The position numbers and the translations under genes were made by a program. DNA of 36,872 nt from a virus. Of the stretch, positions 31,916 to 36,872 are shown in pieces (the first letter of the stretch is position 1; every line of letters begins with the position of its first letter). The stretch spans positions 1 to 36,872 of IMG/VR virus record IMGVR_UViG_3300017963_002468; one strand, given 5' to 3'. The notes under the pieces were generated by a model. It ran no database searches. It was not told the origin of the DNA and saw only the letters and a list, made by a program, of their open reading frames with translations.

Positions 31916-32413
31916 ATGAGCGTAATCCGATTTGACAAAGAACAGACAGCTACCCTTGAGCGATCGTTAGCCGAGGGCCTGGCTGGGGGCTACTATTCGG
32001 GGCTCATCGAGCGGGTAGTTCGCAACTCTGAGCCCTACCGCGAGTGGTGGACTTGGCATACGACTGTTGCCCACACTAAGGGGCTCTCGGCCGAGGATTT
32101 GCAGCAGGAGATTATCAACCGCGCCTGCTGGTACTGGCTTGTAGCTAACCGGACGGCATTTGCTCTCCAATACCGCAAAGAGCCGGGGTTTTTTGAAGAC
32201 GACGCCGAGGGGCCTAGGGGTAATCTGATTATCAACGCCGATCAGCTTCGCGAAGAGCTTTGCCACCTCAGCTACAATCTGAGCACCAACGACGGCAACA
32301 GGTTCTTAGCTGAGCCCTGGGACGACCTATTGCGCGACCTTATCAACGCCCTAGGTGACCACATATTGTTCGGGCAGCGTCAGCGTCAGGACGTTGCCGC
32401 CGCCTGCAGCTAA
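31916..32413 (+). CDS. Hypothetical early protein, 165 aa
   Basis: MSVIRFDKEQTATLERSLAEGLAGGYYSGLIERVV..., largely helical and acidic with an aromatic-rich block WWTWHTTVAHTKG and later QQEIINRACWYWL. AAGG lies eight bases before ATG 31916. The first gene of the rightward group, so expressed early if the promoter call is right. I find no motif of polymerase, primase or helicase. Not recognised. Confidence 0.6.
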   Translation: MSVIRFDKEQTATLERSLAEGLAGGYYSGLIERVVRNSEPYREWWTWHTTVAHTKGLSAEDLQQEIINRACWYWLVANRTAFALQYRKEPGFFEDDAEGPRGNLIINADQLREELCHLSYNLSTNDGNRFLAEPWDDLLRDLINALGDHILFGQRQRQDVAAACS

Positions 32414-32423
32414 CCCCAACCGC

Positions 32424-32451
32424 ACTCAGAGGCCAACAGGGGCCTCGGAAA
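32424..32451 (+). repeat. Hairpin-plus-leader element, copy 1
   Basis: ACTCAGAGGCCAACAGGGGC-type 28-mer with stem GAGGCC / GGCCTC, ending CGGAAA. It is followed by AAGGAGACAGGACG and ATG 32466. The same 28-mer with one change recurs at 33265, also just before a gene start. Confidence 0.75.
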
Positions 32452-32465
32452 AAGGAGACAGGACG

Positions 32466-32960
32466 ATGGACACTAGACAAATGACTGATGACCAACTGAT
32501 AGCTAAGGCCGCCAACTACAAGGCCGGCATGCTGGAGGGCGGCGAGGGCTACAACCCCTACGAGGTGGAGATAGATCGCCGTCAAGCCGCCAAGGAGGCG
32601 GCCCGTGCGAAGAGCCGAGCAGAGCGCCGTTACGAGTTGCTCCGTGAGATTGAGAGCTTAGACTGCTCAATGGCTCGGGAGTCCGGCACCTACGATCCTG
32701 ACCGCATTGCCGCACTACGGGCAGAGGTGGAGGCGATAGACACCGAGCGAGAGGCGGAGTTTGCGGCGGAGTGGACGCTGGAGGTTACCAAGGCGCGGCG
32801 AGAGGAGTGGAACACCCGTGTGTTGGCCGGGGAGTTTGGGTCGGCCCCAACATGCTATAAGGCGATGCGGGCCGCCGAGCACGAGCAGGGCTGGACGAGC
32901 GACGATCTCAGGCGCGCAGTCAAAATGCACCAGCTCCCAAAATGGAGCCCCAAATCATGA
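32466..32960 (+). CDS. Coiled-coil hypothetical protein, 164 aa
   Basis: Start at ATG 32466, with GGAG seven to nine bases upstream and a hairpin before that; the longer frame from 32355 overlaps the previous gene. Sequence MDTRQMTDDQLIAKAANYKAG..., a long charged helix (AAKEAARAKSRAERRYELLREIESL...IAALRAEVEAIDTEREAEFAAEW), then TCYKAMRAAEHEQGWTSDDLRRAVKMHQLPKW. Rich in Ala, Glu and Arg. Not recognised. Its TGA overlaps the next ATG. Confidence 0.65.
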   Translation: MDTRQMTDDQLIAKAANYKAGMLEGGEGYNPYEVEIDRRQAAKEAARAKSRAERRYELLREIESLDCSMARESGTYDPDRIAALRAEVEAIDTEREAEFAAEWTLEVTKARREEWNTRVLAGEFGSAPTCYKAMRAAEHEQGWTSDDLRRAVKMHQLPKWSPKS

Positions 32961-33175
32961 CGACGAAAAAGCAACACCGGCGACCGACCGGGCCATACCG
33001 GACGCAGTATTGGCCAGCAGTGATCGAGGCGGCCAAGCGCCGACGGCACCTGCGAAAAGTGGCAGAGAACTACGAACTAACAGGCCACCCGGCGTGCCTC
33101 AACACCATCATGGTCAACGCTGACGCTAATCTGTGGCTGACCTATTACACTGGTCGGGTAACCGACCCTAGTTAA
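32957..33175 (+). CDS. Basic small protein, 72 aa
   Basis: From ATG 32957, overlapping the previous stop by ATGA; the frame is open to 32942. MTTKKQHRRPTGPYRTQYWPAVIEAAKRRRHLRKVAENYELTG... is strongly basic in its first half. Could bind nucleic acid, but no motif supports a named family. Confidence 0.55.
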   Translation: MTTKKQHRRPTGPYRTQYWPAVIEAAKRRRHLRKVAENYELTGHPACLNTIMVNADANLWLTYYTGRVTDPS

Positions 33176-33188
33176 CAGGAGTAAGCTC

Positions 33189-33305
33189 ATGACTGACGCG
33201 CGATACGACCGTAAAATCCGTGTTGCTGGCCACGATGCCGGCAAAGGCTACCGTGATATACTATACTCAGAGGCCAACGGGGGCCTCGGAAAGGCAGGTG
33301 AGTGA
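33189..33305 (+). CDS. 38-residue ORF coupled to the next gene
   Basis: MTDARYDRKIRVAGHDAGKG...ANGGLGKAGE. AGGAG sits seven bases before ATG 33189, and its TGA (33303-33305) shares a base with the next ATG (TGATG). The C-terminal third is read through the hairpin-leader element, copy 2, so translation of this ORF would unfold that hairpin. It may be a real peptide or a leader that controls the next gene. Confidence 0.5.
   Translation: MTDARYDRKIRVAGHDAGKGYRDILYSEANGGLGKAGE
33265..33292 (+). repeat. Hairpin-plus-leader element, copy 2
   Basis: Identical to the 28-mer at 32424 except one base (AACGGG for AACAGG in the loop). Stem GAGGCC / GGCCTC. Followed by GGCAGGTGAGTG and ATG 33305. Confidence 0.75.
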
Positions 33306-33589
33306 TGAGGATCTATAACCCTCCATACGCTGCGGGCGAACTTGTCAGCAAAGCGCCGGAGATTTTGTGCGTAGGAAGCGACGACGATCACGACGGCGGT
33401 TTACTCGGCGTAGCGATAGGCACAGGGGAGGTGTGGCACCTCGCACCTAGGCGGCGAGACGATCTCTGGTGTATACCAATGCTGACGGTGGCTAATAGGC
33501 CGAGTGACGATGATCCCAATCCCCGCAAATGGCAAGCATGGGCTCGCCGTTGTCGTAAGGCGATTTGCCGAAAGCAAGCCCCCCAATGA
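33305..33589 (+). CDS. Hypothetical protein, 94 aa
   Basis: From ATG 33305 (GTG 33302 is in frame but lies on the overlap). MRIYNPPYAAGELVSKAPEILCVGSDDDHDGGLLGVAIGTGEVWHLA..., beta-rich N-terminus and a basic helical end (KWQAWARRCRKAICRKQ). Its TGA overlaps the recombinase ATG (ATGA), so the two are probably co-translated; it might assist or control the recombinase. Not recognised. Confidence 0.6.
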   Translation: MRIYNPPYAAGELVSKAPEILCVGSDDDHDGGLLGVAIGTGEVWHLAPRRRDDLWCIPMLTVANRPSDDDPNPRKWQAWARRCRKAICRKQAPQ

Positions 33590-34320
33590 GTAACAAAGCC
33601 ATCCTATACGCCCGTTATTCGCCACGTCCGTTGGAGAAAACCCAAGCCGAGACTCTCGATATCCAGCTTGAGCGAATGCGGGCCTATGTCCGGTTCGCAG
33701 AACTCGATCCGGAGCCTGTAGAACTACGCGACGAGCGAACCTCCGGCGGCAAAAGTCTACAGAGCCGAACGGTTGGCAAGCTGCTGCTCGACCACTTGGC
33801 CACCGGTGTTTATGGCCATGTTGTAGTATGTAAGCTCGACCGGCTATTCCGCTCAGTCGTCGATTGCCGCCAGACAGTAGACGCCTGGGACAAACAGGGC
33901 ATCGCCCTACATATCCTGGACTTGGGCGGCTCGACGCTCAATAGCCAGACGGCAATGGGCCGCATGTTTTTGGGGATCACGGCAGTATTTGCCGAGTTTG
34001 AACGCGATCAGACCGCTAGCCGAACTAGGGAGGCGATCCGGCACTACCAGGCCAACGGCCGGAGAATGAGCGATCGAATCCCTTACGGTTGGCGAGAAGA
34101 TCCAGACTCGGTCCCGAATAAGCGAGGCCGACCAACTGGCATAATCGAACACCCGCACGAGCAGAAGATAATCGAGCGAATCCGGGCCGAACGCGACAAA
34201 GGCCGGGGCCTCCGTGAGATCGCACGCCTCCTAATGGGTGAGGGAATCACCTGTCGCGGCGAACAGTGGTACCATCAGACCATTCGCACTATCCTAGCCC
34301 GCAAAAACGGCCTAGAATGA
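33586..34320 (+). CDS. Serine recombinase (resolvase/invertase family)
   Basis: 244 residues from ATG 33586. N-terminal catalytic domain: ILYARYSPR with nucleophile Ser 12 and Arg 10, DERTSGGKSL near 49-58, and KLDRLFRS (Asp 85, Arg 86, Arg 89), all as in active resolvases. A connecting helix follows (TAVFAEFERDQTASRTREA). The C-terminal part (PYGWREDPD; ITCRGEQWYHQTIRTILAR) resembles the start of the Recombinase domain, but the chain is far shorter than 450-600-residue large serine integrases and lacks a zinc ribbon. Roles could be dimer resolution, inversion or a second integration system. Confidence 0.8.
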   Translation: MSNKAILYARYSPRPLEKTQAETLDIQLERMRAYVRFAELDPEPVELRDERTSGGKSLQSRTVGKLLLDHLATGVYGHVVVCKLDRLFRSVVDCRQTVDAWDKQGIALHILDLGGSTLNSQTAMGRMFLGITAVFAEFERDQTASRTREAIRHYQANGRRMSDRIPYGWREDPDSVPNKRGRPTGIIEHPHEQKIIERIRAERDKGRGLREIARLLMGEGITCRGEQWYHQTIRTILARKNGLE

Positions 34321-34613
34321 ATCTACCCCACCCTAGACACCTCCCAGCCCGAGATCGTCCAGCAGAGCCCACGTATGACGTTTCTGAGAACACGTACCCC
34401 TACCACTCCCCCCGACAAGCGGGGGATCAAATAGCCGGAATCTGCATTTCTGTCGTAGAATCACAGATTGTACATAGGCTGTTAACCGCTAGGTTGTAGG
34501 TTCGAGTCCTACTCGGGGAGTAGAATTGACAAGGATTTACGGTGGTTTTAGAGGTACATCGCTCCCCCTGAGATTGACGGAGTCCCCCCCGAGGAGGTAG
34601 ATTTCGCCCCGTT
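34321..34613. other. Recombination region upstream of the integrase
   Basis: No gene. Contains a hairpin CCCCCG-ACAAG-CGGGGG (34409-34425), the tRNA-Asn 3' half (34471-34520), a weak promoter (TTGACA at 34526, 17 bp, TAGAGG at 34549), and GAGGAGG 17 bases before the integrase ATG. Confidence 0.6.
34471..34520 (+). other. attP-like tRNA-Asn 3' half
   Basis: GGCTGTTAACCGCTAGGTTG holds a GTT anticodon at 34481-34483 in a normal loop. A perfect T arm follows: GTAGG, TTCGAGT, CCTAC (34496-34512), then TCGGGGA and G as acceptor 3' strand and discriminator. The D arm and 5' half are absent, so it cannot be a working tRNA. Phages that integrate into tRNA genes carry just this 3' identity segment next to their integrase. 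Confidence 0.75.
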
Positions 34614-35600
34614 ATGCCCCGCCCAGCTCCTACATTCCGGAAGCATCACACCGGCGTCTACTTCTGCCGTTGGGGCGGGAAGGACCATATCTTCTCGAAG
34701 GACAAGGACGCGAGCTACAAGCAATATCTGGACTCCCTCCGAGACTGGGCGGAATGGCAAGCGGAGCGCAAGGCTGTCTTGGCCCGTCCGTTCCGGAAGC
34801 TCACGGTCAAGGAACTCAGTGACCAGTTCCTGCAGAGCCGGTTCGCCGAGGGCGGCCGGGACCGCCAGGACTTCTACGCCAAGCACCTTAGGCGATTCCT
34901 GTCCAGCCATGCCGGAGACAGGGCGGAAACAATCCGCGCAGTCCACCTCCAACACTTGAAGGATTACATGCTCGGTCAGGAGAAATTCAGAGCAGCTCGC
35001 ACTATCAATCACGACCTCCAAGCAGTCAAAACAATGCTCCAGTGGGCTATGGACCTGGAGTACATTCCGCCTGTCAACCTGCACGGCGTCAAGAAACTCC
35101 CACTCGGGGAGATCCCCGACAAGTCCTGGCCCATTGGCAAAGTCCGCAAGTACATCCTGGGCTGCAAAGACGAAAACATGCGGGCCTGGTTGGCAATCCA
35201 TTTCCTCTGCGCCATGCGACCCAAAGAGGTCGTCCGGGTCATGGCTGGCCAAGGTGAGTGGGTCCAACGGGGTGTCCTCAAGATTCCGAACAAGGCTGGG
35301 CAGAAAGTACGGCTCGCTCGGCACGTGCTTTTCTCACCCGAAGCCTTCTCTTGGTGGCGGCTTGGTAAGCCGCGCTGGTCGCGGCTTGACTCTTTTTCCG
35401 CTGCTGTGAAACGCGAGCAATCAGAGACCTCGCATCCGCTTCGACACTCTGCGGGGACAATCCTGATTGAATCAGGAGTTCATCGAGAAGACGCCGACTC
35501 AATTCTTGGTCACTACCCCCGGGCGGTTTCGTTAGTATACATGCGTATGCAATGGCGGCGTCTGAGGAGTTTAGCGGCCCGATTAACTCTAAAAGGCTGA
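34614..35600 (+). CDS. int: Tyrosine integrase
   Basis: 328 residues. N-terminal arm-binding-like part (HHTGVYFCRWGGKDHIFSKD), core-binding helical domain (about 60-150), then the catalytic domain. Arg 202 (CAMRPKEV), Lys 227 or 231 (NKAGQK), His 274 and Arg 277 (HPLRH), His 300 (LGHY) and Tyr 309 (VYMR) make a full R-K-H-R-H-Y set. It lies 94 bp after the attP-like tRNA fragment, so it very likely integrates the phage into a host tRNA-Asn gene. GAGGAGG is 17 bases from the ATG, farther than usual. Confidence 0.9.
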   Translation: MPRPAPTFRKHHTGVYFCRWGGKDHIFSKDKDASYKQYLDSLRDWAEWQAERKAVLARPFRKLTVKELSDQFLQSRFAEGGRDRQDFYAKHLRRFLSSHAGDRAETIRAVHLQHLKDYMLGQEKFRAARTINHDLQAVKTMLQWAMDLEYIPPVNLHGVKKLPLGEIPDKSWPIGKVRKYILGCKDENMRAWLAIHFLCAMRPKEVVRVMAGQGEWVQRGVLKIPNKAGQKVRLARHVLFSPEAFSWWRLGKPRWSRLDSFSAAVKREQSETSHPLRHSAGTILIESGVHREDADSILGHYPRAVSLVYMRMQWRRLRSLAARLTLKG

Positions 35601-35620
35601 GACTCATAATTGTTTTCCAG

Positions 35621-35836
35621 TTAAGGCCATGAACCTTCCCTATAGTTATCACCAGTAGGAGCACCGCCTAATACTTGGCTACTGCGACTTGGGCGGCCTA
35701 CTTGCTCAGTCCCTGGTCGGTTCAACGTCCGTATCCGACCATCCTCTTTTAGGGTTTTGCGACAATCCTTGCACAACAAATAGTATTCTGCCTCTAATGG
35801 GTCCATCCTGCATACACAATGCACACAGTGGCTCAT
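35621..35836 (-). CDS. Small CxxC protein
   Basis: 71 residues: MSHCVHCVCRMDPLEAEYYLLCKDCRKTLKEDGRIRTLNRPGTEQV.... Two CxxC pairs (Cys 4 and 7; Cys 22 and 25) about 15 residues apart could bind one zinc, and the following segment is basic. The C-terminal 30 residues look unstructured. Converges on the integrase with 20 bp between stops. Possibly a DNA-binding or adaptor protein; not recognised. Confidence 0.6.
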   Translation of the reverse strand: MSHCVHCVCRMDPLEAEYYLLCKDCRKTLKEDGRIRTLNRPGTEQVGRPSRSSQVLGGAPTGDNYREGSWP

Positions 35837-35877
35837 TCTTTTAGATCCCAGAATTCAGAAGATTGGGTCGCGACGGA

Positions 35878-36039
35878 TCATTCGCTATACTCCACAAACA
35901 TCACCGTCGTCACGTCCGTACATACTACACCGTCGTAAGTACGTATCACGACACAGCGCGGCTTGTAGACAATTGGCTCCTTGGGTCGCTCAACCACAAA
36001 CGACCCGAACCACTCTTCAGTCTGTTTTTGTGGTGGCAT
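35878..36039 (-). CDS. Hypothetical small protein
   Basis: 53 residues from ATG 36039 (MPPQKQTEEWFGSFVVERP...), chosen because AGGTG precedes it; the frame is open to 36063. Mostly beta (PIVYKPRCVVIRTYDGVVCTDVTTVMFVEYSE). Its start overlaps by 22 bases the stop of the alternative reading frame of the Ala-rich gene. Function unknown. Confidence 0.5.
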   Translation of the reverse strand: MPPQKQTEEWFGSFVVERPKEPIVYKPRCVVIRTYDGVVCTDVTTVMFVEYSE

Positions 36040-36150
36040 CGGACACCTCATATAATCTCGCACGGATATCTAATGCGTGCAGCAGCTTCGCAGCTACTCC
36101 AAATGTGCAATAACCATCCCCGTGCAGAAGATTAGCAATCCATAACTTCT

Positions 36151-36872
<722 letters not shown>

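Noticed and set aside
34405-34520. Complete tRNA-Asn gene
   Set aside because: T arm and anticodon loop are good, but the D arm and a properly spaced acceptor 5' strand are missing, and the anticodon stem pairs poorly.
34548-35324. 258-codon minus-strand ORF opposite the integrase
   Set aside because: Fully antisense to a gene with all catalytic residues; composition is that of a shadow frame.
35278-35664. 128-codon minus ORF at the integrase 3' end
   Set aside because: Antisense to the integrase catalytic domain and overlaps the clearer 35621-35836 gene.

Overview
The window is most likely the complete or near-complete genome of a short-tailed (podovirus-like) temperate bacteriophage. The virion genes are the clearest part: large terminase, portal, scaffold, major capsid, adaptor, a T7 gp12-like nozzle, a repeat-rich tail fibre, lectin-fold structural proteins, and three long Q/A-rich or polyvalent internal (ejection) proteins. 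They lie in conventional order on the minus strand, from about 28.5 kb down to 2.4 kb. A tyrosine integrase sits beside a tRNA-Asn 3' half that looks like attP, which supports a temperate lifestyle. The host is uncertain. The WHLLTDERSR Ala-rich protein at the right edge belongs to a family I associate with planctomycetes and their phages, so a planctomycete host is a reasonable guess.

Layout. (1) 0-1.35 kb, minus: a pentapeptide-repeat protein running off the left edge, preceded by small ORFs. (2) 1.45-2.39 kb, plus: a ribbon-helix-helix-like regulator candidate and an exported Cys-rich protein. (3) 2.4-3.35 kb, minus: holin-like protein, small membrane protein and lipoprotein, a possible lysis cassette without a recognisable endolysin. 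(4) 3.35-28.5 kb, minus: the virion and packaging block, fed by a good sigma70-like promoter at about 28.5 kb. A 16-bp site one base from the canonical ParB-binding parS palindrome lies just upstream of that promoter. (5) 28.65-31.1 kb, minus: a tightly overlapped operon of small proteins, several with CxxC zinc-ribbon-like motifs and one with a perfect Tat signal motif, behind its own promoter. (6) 31.1-31.9 kb: about 800 bp without a convincing gene, rich in inverted repeats, possibly an origin or control region. (7) 31.9-34.3 kb, plus: small early-type genes and a serine recombinase. (8) 34.3-35.6 kb: attP-like tRNA fragment and tyrosine integrase. (9) 35.6-36.87 kb, minus: small Cys-rich and hypothetical proteins and the Ala-rich protein running off the right edge.

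The left-edge and right-edge minus-strand genes join exactly in frame if the window is closed into a circle (398 codons including the stop). This suggests a circular contig opened inside one gene. The attP-like site appears once by eye, as expected for a non-integrated form.

Most notable points: the parS-like site in a phage that shows no ParA/ParB gene of its own; two unrelated recombinases; many start/stop overlaps, including an 18-codon ORF filling the gap before the terminase; a repeated hairpin-plus-ribosome-binding-site element upstream of two early genes; a strong terminator-like hairpin between terminase and portal; and an apparent frameshift in the Ala-rich gene. No polymerase, primase, helicase or lysozyme was recognised. 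All functional calls are from reading the sequence; no database search was run.
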